Shown: positions 33,891 through 46,539, numbered from the stretch's first letter. The stretch: DNA of 64,000 nucleotides from Diphasiastrum complanatum (GCA_029204225.1 CM055099.1:52786277-52850276), one strand, 5' to 3'. Numbers and translations: made by a program. Notes: a model not told the origin generated them from the letters alone.

Positions 33891-35420
33891 AAATCTGATG
33901 TCCTCATCAGATGTCAGATTAAAGTAAAGGTGTCTCCCAATTAAAATAACTATACATTTAAGCTACTTGGCACAGTACTCAATTTACTGGCCACTTTTTA
34001 TTAACATTGAAGTTGGCACACCACAAGTCGGAGGCTCAGCTCTTTCTACTGAAAAATTACATAATTTGAAAATATCTCTTTGTCTGGAAAAAGTGTAGAT
34101 TTGATATCGCTTTCGTAAAACCTAAGAACCTTATTAACTGGTGCCAGATGCCTTTCGCCCCTGTCGCTTCTGACTTTCGACTTCGGAACTCCTTTGAGCT
34201 CCTAATTTGTCCTTGATGCACTTTGTGTTAAGCTCCGTGAGCTCCAGATTTGATCAGTTCCGCACAGGTATCAAGGCTCCCTGAGCCACATGATTTATCG
34301 TTTGATTGTCCACTTTATGGTCCATTCCGTGCCCTGTTGCTTTTGCACCTTGATTTCTCTCCTTGTCCCAGCCTGATCTTGATTCTTTTCCATCTTGGCT
34401 CTTTAAGGTAGGCAAAGATTGAGTACTCCGCAATGCACTTCTCACTTAGCTTGAAGTAGCTCTTTGAATCAGCCCAAATGTAACCATTGACCTCGTGGAA
34501 AGCCAAAGGGTCACACCATTTTGATCCGCATACGTCAAAACAAGAAGTGTACATCGAGCTTGGCTTCAAGTAGCTCTCTTTGAATCAGACACATGCACCC
34601 AGTGTTTGCACTAGTCCGATCTCAACGCGAACTGTCCCTTAGCGTCCGTTCAAAATACCAATTCTCTCATGCAAGACTCAACTTTCACAGTTCCTTCATT
34701 GATCAGATGCCTTACACGTAACACAAGCCAGCGTACTCATATGTTTCCTCATCATTGCTGGTCCAGAGAAAGCCTATAACAAGCTTTCCTTTCCACAACA
34801 AAAACTTGTCAACTTATTAGGTCCAAAGTTTGCCAGTCTCCTCGTGTGAGTATGGCTAGATCACCTTGAATTTGCCCCCGTTTTGATCAACTCTCAATCA
34901 AAATTTGTCCCAAGTGAGAGGTGTGTGTGATAGTTCCCCTCCACTTATAAAAACAGTTGATCGGACTTAGAGTAGAGTTCTCAGACAAAAAGCCTTTGCA
35001 ACACTTTGCTTCTCATCTGCTAGGATTATAGTTTGGTCCAACTTGTTGCCAATCTTTGAAGAGGATCCTAGTCTTTTTTTCCTTTGAGGAAAAATCGAAC
35101 TAATACTGAATATCACCCATGCTCAGCGAGTTTCAGTTCCGAAGGTAGCCATCCCAAATGAAGACCAGCTGCTCCATAGAAGATCTCCCTTGAAATTGCT
35201 CTTTCCAACTTTTGACTTCCTGCTTGCGTCTGGTGGGCATCGTCGCAAATGAAATCAACCCAGGAAACAAGCTAGCCATCCATCCTTTGCAAACATCCAG
35301 TCGTTTCATTGCCGTTCACGTGCGAGTACTTGAACTGCAAATCCGCCCCACAGATTCTGTAGTCCTCTTTGTTTGATGGTGTCAACCTTCAAAAGAAAGG
35401 TTCCTTCTCGAGCCATTAGC
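33891..35420 (-). repeat. Family-B internal region with unrecognised ORFs
   Basis: The minus strand carries the reverse match of 20755-21560 at 35420-34745, then further sequence to the PPT. An open frame at 34569-34315 reads KWCDPLAFHEVNGYIWADSK, then KYFKLSEKCIAEYSIF-like and a basic end (RWKRIKIRLGQGEKSRCK). No gag, protease, RT or integrase motif is found, so LTR family B here looks non-autonomous. The ORFs are not assigned to a known family. Confidence 0.5.
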
Positions 35421-35424
35421 ACCC

Positions 35425-35610
35425 TTTGAGATGTAACCACTTGAAATGTAACCTTCTCAAAATTATCTGTAAAGTGGGATTTTTCTCAATTTGACTATGA
35501 TTACCTTCTGGGTTTCAAAGTTCGGTAAAAGCGCCAATTGTAAGGCCGCTTCAAACTTTTTTTTTTGGCACATAGCTGAGGGTCGTATTCCGGAACGCCA
35601 GCGGTATGCC
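35425..35610 (+). repeat. LTR-B fragment (plus)
   Basis: Matches the R region (GTAACCTTCTC, GGGATTTTTCTCAA, GGTAAAAGCGCCA, TTTGGCACATAGCTGAGGG) and is then interrupted at the GGTATGCC word by minus-type internal sequence. Confidence 0.8.
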
Positions 35611-36096
35611 TAGGTCACCTTGAATTTGCCCCCATTTTGATCAACTTTCATTCAAAATTTGCCCCAAGAGAGAGGTGTGTGTGATAGTTCCCCTCCACTT
35701 ATAAAATCAGCTGATCGGACTTAGAGTAGAGTTCTTCGGACAAAAAGCCTTTCCAACACTTTGCTTCCCATCTGCTAGGATTATGGCTCGATCCAACTTG
35801 TTGCCAATCTCTGAAGAGGATCCTAGTCTTTCCCCTTCGAGGAAAAACCCAACTGATACTGGATACCTCCCATGCTCAGTGAGTTTCAGTTCCGAAGGTG
35901 GCCGTCCCAAAATGAAGACCAACTGCTCCATAGAAGATCTCCCCTGAAATTGCCCTTTCCAACTTTTGACTTCCTGCTTGCGTCTGGTGGGCGTTGTCGC
36001 AAATGAAACTAACCCAAGAAACAGGCTAGCCATCCATCCTTTGCAAACATTGAGTCGTTTCGTTGCCGTTTGGCGTGGAGCCAGGTTGGCTTTCAA
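35611..36096 (-). repeat. Family-B internal ORF segment (copy 3)
   Basis: The best-preserved copy of the recurrent frame: 129 codons on the minus strand (36096-35707), including LFLGLVSFATTPTRRKQEVK, GQFQGRSSMEQLVFILG, RPPSELKLTEHGRYPVSVGF and NKLDRAIILADGKQSVGKAF. The same sequence at 20990-21340 and 34985-35300 has indels. The repetition shows it is repeat DNA rather than a host gene. No domain recognised. Confidence 0.5.
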
Positions 36097-39000
36097 GGCT
36101 CGTGACGAAGCTTTCAGTTGGTTAAGTCTGATGTAAGTCAGACCCCTTGCTTGGAATGGATGTTACTCGTTTGTAACAAAGCTTCGAGTTGGTTAAGTTT
36201 GATGTATGTCGGGCGGCTTGCTTGGAGGGAAGTCCCCCACATCGGGACCCCCGATCTGGCATGGCGCCAGGTTGGATCTCAATGTTGGTTTTCGGAACTT
36301 CAAGTTGGTTAAGTCTGATCGTTGTTGGTGAGTTGGTTGCTTGTATGTCAAATGGGTTTGGATGGCAAGAGTTGAAGGCTGGGAAGCTAAGTCGTGGTTC
36401 CCGGCTCGCTTTGGGATGCCTACGCTACACGGCGCCACTGTGACCAGAATCCAACCAGCGCCAAGTTCCTATGGCTGAAAATCTTTGATCGGTTCTAGCG
36501 AAGTCCAGAGAACACAGATCGATGTGCAATCACCTCACACGATCTAGGCATGATTAAAGGAAGCCTGGGGATCAATAGATTCTAGAGAGAGATAATGACT
36601 TTCTAGAGAGAGAAAATCCTAGAGAGAAAACGTGCTTTACCAGCCTGGTTATAGTGCTTGGTATGAGGGGGTGCCGAATCACAACAATACTATAGGGGAG
36701 TGCGGGTTGCGACTCAGGACGAGCTCCAACCAAGTGTCAGCCTCCCTTGCTGGAATGTTGTCCTGGCACTCGCCTTGGCATGCTAGCGCCCCGGAGACTA
36801 GGGTCAGTCACACATTTGAAATGTAACCTTCTCAGATTTATCAATAAAGTGGGATTTTTCTCAAACTGACTCTGATTACCTTTTGGATTTCAGTGTTCGG
36901 TAAAAGCGCCAGTTGTAAGGCCGCTTCAAACTTTTTAATTTGGCACATAGCTGAGGCTCGTATCCCGGGACGCCAGCGGTATGCCGTCGGGACTATTCAA
37001 TCCGTGGCACCAGCGGTATGCTATCGGGACCATTTGGTCCAGGAACTGGTTGTCTCCATATCTGTCACGACTTGTGGTTCTCAGTGTTTCTTGCATGAAC
37101 GTGAATGGGTTAATCTCTTGGGGAACGGGCTCTAAGCTGTCGGCTGAGTTGGATGGCTTGCTTGGGTGGAAGTTACCTGTTTATGGCTGTCCAGTTTGGC
37201 GTGGTGCCCGGTTGGCTTCCAGCGCTCGTGACGAAGTTTTCAGTTGGTTAAGTCTGATGTAAGTCAGACCCCTTGTTTGGAGTGGATGTTACTCGTTTGT
37301 AACGAAGCTTCGAGTTGGTTAAGTTTGATGTATGTCGGGCGGCTTGCTTGGAGGGAAGTCCCCCACATCGGGACCCCCGATCTGGCATGGCGCCAGGTTG
37401 GATCTCGATGTTGGTTTCTGAACTTCCAGTTGGTTAAGTCTGATCGTTGTTGGCGAGTTGGCTGCTTGTATGTCAAGTGGATTTGGATGGCAAGAGTTGA
37501 AGGCTGGAAAGCTAAGTCGTGGTTCCCGGCTCCCTTTGGGATGCCTGCACTACTTATGGTATTAGAGCCGACTGGCCGGTCAACTATGCAGATCTCACGG
37601 AAATGGCCACTATTTGTGGGTCATCAAGACAACTGTTGTGCAAGGTGCTGTCCACAGTGTGAGCCCGGGTGCGTCCACGGTCGGGGTGGTCGACAAAACG
37701 GGGGCTTGATGAGTCAAGGTGTTGCCCTTGAGGTCGAAGCACGGTCAGTTTCCGCGGTTCGGGCTTGGCGTCGTCTGCACATAGGACAGATGAGACAATG
37801 TGCTGCCATTAGTTTAGGCGAGTACTTGAACTGCAAATCCGCCCCACAGATTCTGTAGTCCTTTTTGTTTGATGGTGTCAACCTTCAAAAGAAAGGTTCC
37901 TTCTTGAGCCATCAGCTCCTTGTATCACAAGCGATCATGCAAACCAGGCAAATCACGGGTACTAAGACTCACCACGAATACATGCAAGCAAGACACTCAG
38001 GCATGTTTACTAATAGGTAACAAAGACAAGATCCCCCTTTGAGATGTAACCACTTGAAATGTAACCTTCTCATATTTATCAGTAAAGTGAGATTTTTCTC
38101 AATTTGACTATGATTACCTTCTGGGTTTCAATGTTCGGTAAAAGCGCCTGTTGTAAGGCCGCTTCAAACTTTTTTCTTTGGCACATAGTTGAGGGTCGTA
38201 TCCCGGAACGCCAGCGGTATGCCGTCGGGACCATTCGGTCCGTGGCGCCAACGGTATGTTGTCGGGACCATTTGGTCCAGGAACTGGTTGTCTCCATATC
38301 TGTCGCGGCTTGTGGTTTTGAGTGTTCCTTGCATGAACGTGAATGGGTTAAGCTCTTGGGGAACGGGCACTAACCTGTCGGCTGGGTTGGATGGCTTGCT
38401 TGGGTGGAAGGTACCTGTTTATGGCTGTCCAGTCTGGCGTGGCGCCAGGTTGGCTTCCAGCGCTCGTGACGAAGCTTTCAGTTGGTTAAGTTTGATGTAA
38501 GTCAGACCGCTTTCTTGGAATGGATGTTACTCGTTTGCAACGAAGCTTCGAGTTGGTTAAGTTTCATGTATGTCGGGCGGCTTGCTTGGAGGGAAGTCAC
38601 CCACACCGGGACCCTCGATCTGGCATGGTGCCAGGTTGGATCTCAATGTTGGTTTACGAACTTCCGGTTGGTTAAGTTTGATTGTTGTTGGCGAGTTGGC
38701 TGCTTGTATGTCAAGTGGGTTTGGACGGCAAGAGTTGAAGGCTGGGAAGCTAAGTCGTGGTTCCCGGCTCCCTTTGGGATCCCTGCGCTACACGGCCACT
38801 ATGACTAGAATCCAGCCGGCGCCAAGTTCCTATGGCTGAAAATCTTTGATCGGTTCTAGCGAGCACAGATCGATGTGCAATCACCTCACACGATCTAGGC
38901 ATGATTAAAGGAAGCCTGGGGATCAATAAATTCTAGAGAGAGAAAATGACTTTCTAGAGAGAGAAAATCCTAGAGAGAGTAAATGTGCTTTACCAGCTTG

Positions 39001-42000
39001 GGTAAAGTACATGTTATGGGGGGAGGTGGCGAATCCCACCAATACTATAGGGGAGTGCAGGTTGCAACTCAGGGAGAGCTCCAACCAAGTCTCAGCCTCC
39101 CTTACTGGAATGTTGTCTTGGCACTCGCCTTGGCATGCCAGCGTCCCGGATACTAGGGTTGGTCACACACTTGAAATGTAACTTTCTCAGATTTATCAGT
39201 AAAGTTGGATTTTTCTCAAACTGACTCTAATTACCTTCTGGGTTTCAGTGTTTGGTAAAAGCGCCAGTTGTAAGGCCTCTTCAAACTTTTTAATTTGGCA
39301 CATAGCTGAGGGTCGTATCTCGGGACGCCAGCGTTATGCTATCGGGACCATTTGGTCCGTGGCGCCAGTGGTATGCTGTCGGGACCATTTGGTCCAGGAA
39401 CTGTTTGTCTTTATATCTGTTGCGGCTTGTGGTTCTGAGTGTTCCTTGCATGAATGTGAATGGGTTAAGCTCTTGGGAAACGGGCTCTAAGCTGTCGACT
39501 GAGTTCGATGGCTTGCTTGGCTGGAAGTTATCTATTTATGGCTGTCCAGTCTGGCCTGGCGCCAGGTTGGCTTCCAGCGCTCGTGACAAAGCTTTCAGTT
39601 GGATAAGTCTAATGTAAGTCAGACCCCTTGTTTGGAATGGATGTTACTTGTTTGTAACGAAGCTTCGAGTTGGTTAAGTTTGATGTATGTCGGGCGGCTT
39701 GCTTGGAGGGAAGTCCCCCACATCGGGACCCCCGATCTGGCATGGCGCCAGGTTAGATCTCAATGTTGGTTTTCGGAACTTCAAGTTGGTTAAGTTTGAT
39801 CGTTGTTGGCGAGTTGGCTGCTTGTATGTCAAGCGGGTTTGGACGGCAAGAGTTGAAGGCTGGGAAGCTAAGTCGTGGTTCCCGGCTCCCTTTGGGATCC
39901 CTGCGCTACACGGCGCCACTGTGACTAGAATCCAGCCGGCGCCAAGTTCCTATGGCTGAAAATCTTTGATCGGTTCTAGCGAGCACAGATCGATGTGCAA
40001 TCACCTCACACGATCTAGGCAGAATTAAAGGAAGCCTGGGGATCAATAAATTCTAGAGAGAGAAAATGACTTTCTAGAGAGAGAAAATTCTAGAGAGAGA
40101 AAACATGCTTTACCAGCCTGGGTATAGTGGTTGGTATGAGGGGGGTGCCGAATCCCAACAGTACTATAGGGGAGTGCGGGTTGCGACTCAGGGCGAGCTC
40201 CAACCAAGTGTCAGCCTCCCTTGCTGGAATGTTGTCTTGGCACTCGCCTTTGCATGCTAGCGCCTCGGAGACTAGGGTCGATCACACACTTGAAATGTAA
40301 CCTTCTCAGATTTATCAATAAAGTGGGATTTCTTCAAACTGACTCTGATTACCTTCTGGGTTTCAGTGTTCGGTAAAAGCGCCAATTGTAAGGCCGCTTC
40401 AAACTTTTTAATTTGGCACATAGCTGAGGGTCGTATCCCGGGACGCCAGCGGTATGCCGTCGGGACCATTCAATCCGTGGCGCCAACGGTATGCTGTCGG
40501 GACCATGTGGTCCAGGAACTGGTTGTCTCCATATCTGTCGCGGCGTGTGGTTCTGAGTGATTGTTCCATGAACGTGAATGGGGTAAGCTCTTGGGGAACG
40601 GGCTCAATGCTGTCGGCTGAGTTGGATGGCTTGCTTGGGTGGAAGTTATCTGTTTATGGCTGTCCAGTCTGGCGTGGCGCCACGTTGGCTTCCAATGCTC
40701 GTGACGAAGCTTTCGGTTGGTTAAGTCTGATGTAAGTCAGACTGCTTGTTTGGAATGGATGTTACTCGTTTGTAACGAAGCGTCGAGTTGGTTAAGTTTG
40801 ATGTTTGTCGGGCGGCTTGCTTGGAGGGAAGTCCCCCACATCGGGACCCCCGATCTGGCATGGCGCCAGGTTGGATCTCAATGTTGGTTTCTGAACTTCC
40901 AGTTGGTTAAGTCTGATCGTTGTTGGCGAGTTGGCTGCTTGTATGTCAAGTGGGTTTGGTTGGCAAGAGTTGAAGGCTGGGAAGCTAAGTTGTGGTTCCC
41001 GGCTCCCTTTGGGATGCCTGCGCTACTTATGGTATCAGAGCCGACTGGCCGGTCAACTATGCAGATCTCACGGAAATGGCCACTATTTGGGGTTCATCAA
41101 GACAACTCTTGTGCAAGGTGCTACCCACATTGTGATGACGGGTGCGTCCACGGTTGGGGTGGTCGGCAGAATGGGGGCTTGATGAGTCAAGGTGTTGCCC
41201 TTGACGTCGAAGCACGATCAGTTTCCGCAGTTCGGGCTTGGCGCCGTCTGCACATAGGACAGATGAGGCAATGTGCTGCCATTAGTTTAGGCGAGTACTT
41301 GAACTGCAAAGCCCCACAGATTCTGTAGTCCTCTTTGTTTGATGGTGTCAACCTTCAAAAGAAAGGTTCCTTCTTGAGCCATCAGCTCCTTGTATCACAA
41401 GCGATCATGCAAACCAGGCAAAGCACGAGTACTAACGCTCACCACGAATACATGCAAGCAAGACACTCATGCAGGTTTACTAACATGTAACAAAGACAAG
41501 GTTTCCCTTTGAGATGTAACCACTTGAAATGTAACATTCTCATATTTATCAGTAAAGTGGGATTTTTCTCAATTTGACTATGATTACCTTCTGGGTTTCA
41601 ATGTTCGGTAAAAGCGCCAATTGTAAGGCCGCTTCAAACTTTTTTCTTTGGCACATAGCTGAGGGTCGTACCCCGGAATGCCAGCGGTATGCCGTTGGGA
41701 CCATTCGGTCCGTGGCGCCAGCGGTATGCTGTCGGGAGCATTTGGTCCAGGAACTGGTTGTCTCCATATCTGTCACGACTTGTGGTTCTGAGTGTTCCTT
41801 TCATGAACGTGAATGGGTTAAGCTCTTGGGGAACGGGCACTAACCTGTCGGCCGAGTTGGATGGCTTGCTTGGGTGGAAGTTATCTGTTTATGGCTGTCC
41901 AGTCTGGCGTGGCGCCAGGTTGGCTTCCAGCGCTCGTGACGAAGCTTTCAGTTGGTTAAGTTTGATGTAAGTCAGACCGCTTGCTTGGAATGGATGTTAC

Positions 42001-42262
42001 TCGTTTGCAACGAAGCTTCGAGTTGGTTAAGTTTCATGTATGTCGGGCGGCTTGCTTGGAGGGAAGTCACCCACACCGGGACCCTCGATCTGGCATGGTG
42101 CCAGGTTGGATCTCAATGTTGGTTTCTGAACTTCCGGTTGGTTAAGTTTGATTGTTGTTGGCGAGTTGGCTGCTTGTATGTCAAGTGGGTTTGGACGGCA
42201 AGAGTTGAAGTATCGGTAGCTAAGTCGTGGTTCCCGGCTCCCTTTGGGATGCCTGCGCTACA
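36071..42262 (+). repeat. Tandem LTR-B array, 3.47-kb higher-order repeat
   Basis: Units: partial LTR 36071-36429; LTR 36430-37556; PBS plus internal 37557-38035; partial LTR 38036-38792; LTR 38793-39910; LTR 39911-41029; PBS plus internal 41030-41507; partial LTR 41508-42262. LTRs after a direct LTR junction start at CGGCGCCACTGTGAC and lack the first 67 bp or so. The block from one PBS to the next is 3473 bp. Recurrent open frames inside (for example 64-93 codons beginning MVKSDVSQ or MPSGPFGP) are by-products of the LTR copies. Confidence 0.88.
37557..38035 (+). repeat. PBS and internal segment within array, copy 1
   Basis: TGGTATTAGAGCCGAC begins the segment. Reverse-matching tandem units (GGTGCGTCCACGG, GACAGATGAGACAATG) follow, then the reverse complement of 20755-20960. 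The second copy is 41030-41507. Confidence 0.8.
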
Positions 42263-42878
42263 CCTGTCGCGAGAATTTCAAGAAAGGCACCCGACGCGAA
42301 ATTCTTGCAAAGGGCCCTTCTAGAAATCTTCGTGAGGGGGCAATATTTTTGTGATAGGCCTTCTAGAATATTTCTAGAAGGCCAGGCGCATGTCTCGAAA
42401 TTCTTGAGGCAGGCCTTCTTGAGACAGGCCTTCTAGAAGGCCAGGCGCTTGTCGCGTTTCTAGAAGGCGTTTTAGAAATTTTATAGAAGGGCGCCTTCTA
42501 GAAATTTTCTAGAAGGCCTTCTAGACATTTTCTAGAAGGCATGTCGCGAGAATTTCACGACAGGCGCTTGGTCTTCTAGAGGACCGTTGCGACATGCGTC
42601 TGCCCTTCTAGAGATTTTCTTCTAGAAGGCCTGGCGCCAGGCGCCTGTCGTGAGAATTTTCGCGAAGGGCGCCTTCAAGAAATTTCGCGATGAGCGCGCC
42701 AGGCGCCTGTCGCGATATTCTCACGACAGGCCTTTTAGAAAATTTCTAGAAGGCGCCCTTCGCGAAAATTTCGCGACAGGCCTTCTAAAAAATTTTGCCA
42801 GGCCTTTTAGAAAATGATTTCGTGATGGCATTTTCGTGAATGTTCCCCCACCCGATGCGGCGGATGGGTGAGGGGGGG
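42263..42878. repeat. Palindrome-rich TTCTAGAA/CGCGA sequence
   Basis: Dense short inverted words: TTCTAGAAGGCC, AATTTTCTAGAAGG, TTCGCGAAAATTTCGCGA, GCGCCAGGCGCC. The block begins right at the end of the LTR-B array and ends in the poly-C/CG-palindrome/poly-G motif at 42846-42878. No coding region. Its last 90 bp are inverted relative to 44075-44165. Confidence 0.8.
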
Positions 42879-43784
42879 TGTTGTAAAGCTGACTCAGGTG
42901 CACCAAGGTGCCCTATAAGACTCTAACGGGTGACACTCCCTGAAGGTCCCAGAGCGAGTTAGGAAGACAAGAACTGAGCCTCCGACCTGTGGTGAGCCAG
43001 TCATGTAGTCACAAGTCATGAGCTAGCTTTGGAGCTCGAGTCATGGCCTGGTCAGGAAGCAAGTTGATTCTGCCGCCGGGACCCATGTTCGGGAGCCAGA
43101 CTGATTCTGCCAGGCTTGCAAGGCTTAATCAGCAAAATAAAAACTAAGTCCTAAAAGCGTGCTTTACCAAAAAGCCCTATATTTCAAGACAGAGGGGGTG
43201 CGCCTAATCACACTAGAATTATAGGGGGAGTCCGGCAGATAGAAACTTGGGCAGCTCAACCAGCGCTAGGAATCCAATCACCAGGTCTCAGCTCCCTCTA
43301 CCAGCATGAGCCAGGCACAATGCCCAGCACGTGTTGGTGGCCCCGAGACCGGTCAGTCTATGTATGAATGTAACCTCTTCCAAATTTAATAAAGTTGATC
43401 CTTGGGGATGATTACCATTTCGGTTTCGCCTCCGGGACTGGTCCAAGTGGAAGGACCCTTACTACAACTTTTTTTGCGTCGCTGGCGCCTAAGGGTCCAC
43501 GTCACCGACGTGTGGCTTGCCGCTATGCCATTTGGTCAGTTTGGTGACCACTATGCCTTGAGTTCCATGTGTGGCTTGTCTTTGCCTCTGGTTACCTTTT
43601 GGGGACGGATTCTAAGTTGGCTTTCGGGTTGGTTGGGATTCCAATTTTCTTAAGTCTAAATGGTTAAGCTTGTTATGTTTCTAAGTTGGCTTTTACGTAA
43701 GTGCAGGATGGATGAATGTTAGACTTAAGCGTGTCTTGGGAAAGCCAGTCAAGTCCCAGCGCCCTTTGAGGCGCAGACGCAACA
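42879..43784 (+). repeat. Solo LTR, family A, with 5-bp target duplication
   Basis: 906 bp, TGTTG...CAACA, with no internal element. It is flanked by G-runs (7 G before, 7 G after), consistent with a GGGGG target duplication. It is inserted in the poly-G arm of the CpG palindrome. Confidence 0.88.
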
Positions 43785-44081
43785 GGGGGGGAGAATTTAT
43801 AGAAAAGCATTGTGGGCGGGGGGCAGAATTTATAAAACATTTTGCGACTCGCTTGTCACGAGAAATTCGCGACGTAGCCGCGAGTCCGGAAATTTGCGAC
43901 GTAGCCGCGAGTCGCGAAATGCAGCATTCGCGATATTTTTGCGAACTCGCGGCTACGTCGCGAATTTCACGACTCGTGCCGAGCTGCATAGCAAAATTTT
44001 CGCGACAGGCAAGTCACGAAATGTTTTATAAATTCTGCCCCCGCCCACAATGCTTTTTTATAAATTCATCTCCCCCCTCTC
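43785..44081. repeat. Foldback element, arms about 140 bp
   Basis: Left arm about 43785-43925 and right arm about 43927-44075 are inverted copies: GAATTTATAGAAAAGCATTG pairs with CAATGCTTTTTTATAAATTC, CAGAATTTATAAAACATTT with AAATGTTTTATAAATTCTG, and GCGACGTAGCCGCGAG with CTCGCGGCTACGTCGC. Almost no loop. Very CpG-rich at the centre. No ORF. Confidence 0.85.
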
Positions 44082-44235
44082 ACCCACCCGCTGCAGCGGG
44101 TGTTGGGGGGGGGGGGGGGGGGGGACATTCACGAAAATGCCATCGCGACATCGCGAAATTTTTCGTTAATGTATCCCCCACCTCTCCGCCCACCCATCGC
44201 GGCGGGTGGGCAACATTTAAAACATTAGGTATTCT
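44082..44235. repeat. Outer arm with CG palindromes and poly-G
   Basis: Holds ACCCGCTGCAGCGGGT plus a run of about 20 G (44104-44124), then GACATTCACGAAAATGCCAT, the inverse of sequence at 42815-42845, then a further CCCACCCATCGCGGCGGGTG motif near 44193. Confidence 0.8.
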
Positions 44236-44238
44236 TTA

Positions 44239-44660
<422 letters not shown>

Positions 44661-45133
44661 ACGTTTTGGAGGCTCGAATCTCTCTGTCACGGGAGTTTAA
44701 AAACAATTTACAGCTACTACAATCTAAAAACGTATATATAGAGACTTGCCATGTCATCAAAGTTAGAAAACGTATTGATGACATGGAAGACAAAAAATAC
44801 GAAATATACTTTGCTCACTAGGATTGATGAGCTGTGTCACTGGGTATAGCCGCGGATTGCTGAGTTGTAAAACCAAAAGAGTCAAAACAAAATGTTCTCA
44901 CATGGATTGATGACCTGGACAAAGGCCATCTAAACTCTATAAAAGGAGGTTCAACGAGAGTTTAGTTCTTAGAATAAAATTTCAGAAACACCCTCTGGAA
45001 GCTCATGAAGCTCAGTAATAAGCTCACGCAAGTCATTTTTTAAATTTACACAAGTCTCAGAGAGGTAAACTACTGAGTAAATTTCTTAGTATGTTTTGAA
45101 ATTATTTAGTGTATTTTTAAGCTTTTTAAGTAT

Positions 45134-45178
<45 letters not shown>

Positions 45179-45180
45179 CC
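44661..45180 (+). other. Possible LTR/promoter piece ending in (AT)n
   Basis: TATAAAAGGAGG near 44938, about 40 bp before a TTAGTTCTTAG-type start region, then a perfect (AT)n at about 45138-45178. No gene. Confidence 0.4.
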
Positions 45181-46040
45181 TTTTTAAACTAAAAAAACTA
45201 ATCTACGCGGCGGGTTGGGGGAGTTTTGAATCTTTTTTTATTTATTAAAAAACCTAATTAAGGCCCCCCAACGCCCAGCCGCGGCGGCGGGTGGGTTGGG
45301 TAGGCGGGGGCTGAATTTAATTTTTTTTTTTTTATAATGTTTCCAAAACCCCCCTTCCATCTGTAGCAAATTTTTTCGCGAAAATTTCGCAAAAGTATCT
45401 CGAAATTTTTGCGATGCCTGCCCTTCGCGAAATTTTCCTCTCTCCCCACCCACCCGCCCACCCGCCGCAGCGAGTGAGGGTCGTTTCAAAAATTCGACCC
45501 GTCGTAAATTCGAGTCATTAGCGATTCGGTGCCCGTCACGCCATCGCGCCAGGGGTCCAGCGTGAAAATTTCGCGACTTGCGGCTACATCGCGGACATTT
45601 CTCGACTCGCCTCGTCGTGGATTTCTGACGACTCAAATTTTTGGAACTTTTTTGTATATTCCCCTCCCCTCCGCCACTGGCCGAGGCGGGTGGGGGTCGT
45701 TTCAAAGATTCAAGTCGTAAAAAATCCGAGTCTTTCTTGAAAAATTCAAGTCTGTCCAGAAATTTTCGCGAAATTTTTTTCTCAAAGCCTGCCTTTGCGA
45801 AAATTTCGCGATACCTGCCAAACCTCAAATTTTCGCGAAAATTTTGCGAACGCAAGTGTCGCGAAATTTTCGCGAAGGTAGACAGCGCAAAATTTTTTGC
45901 GAAAATTTCTAAGGAGACTCGAATTTTTTTTGGAAAGACTCGAATACCCGATGACTCGAATTTTTTATATTCCCCTCCCGCCGCCCACCCTCCGCGGCGG
46001 GTGGGCGGTGGGGGCGGTGGGGGGATGGGGTTATATGTAT
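45181..46040. repeat. CpG-rich palindromic block, second copy type
   Basis: Repeated TTTTCGCGAAAATTT words and four ACCCGCCGCGGCGGGT-like hairpins (near 45282, 45450, 45668, 45975) separated by GACTCGAATTTTT words. Same class of DNA as 42263-44235 but more diverged. Open frames here are low-complexity shadows. Confidence 0.75.
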
Positions 46041-46500
46041 GTATTTATATATACATATATTAACATTATTTAACTGAAAGTTAGATTTAACTAAAAAAAC
46101 CATAAGAAAAGCAAGAAATTATTTACAATATTGTATTAGCATAAAAATTGGAAGCAACAAAATCTGAAATAAGTAGCTATGTTATATGTAAGCTTAAAAA
46201 TTTTTCAAGACACCATAAATTATCATTGTAGGGAGGTTTTTATATGTTTTTTTTTTCCCACTGTCAGATTTCATAAATAATTATGGGACAAATGGGATTC
46301 CACGTGTCATGAGAACATAGGATCTCAAGAAGGCCGAAGATCTTCATTTTTGGGAGACCATTTCACAAAATGGAAGTTTGTGCTCTCAATTTTTGTAAAA
46401 TCCACTAGTTGAAGAGTGTATATATAGATTGGAAAGTGTCAATGTTGCACCAAATGCTTATGGGATTATTAAGTGCTTCAACTATGCCCTCCTTTCTTCT
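46041..46500. other. No gene recognised
   Basis: AT-rich. Contains one CCACGTGTCAT G-box near 46301 and nothing else assignable. Confidence 0.4.
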
Positions 46501-46539
46501 CATCCCTTCCATGAACTTGCTAATACAAAAGTAGGGAAA

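Noticed and set aside
36118-42323. Repeated ORFs of 60-200 codons (MVKSDVSQ..., MPSGPFGP...) in the array
   Set aside because: They recur because the LTR-B sequence recurs, lie on both strands, and have no domain. They are LTR shadows.
45238-45855. 205-codon minus ORF in CpG-rich block
   Set aside because: Built of CGCGAAATTTT words read in frame; low complexity, no motif.
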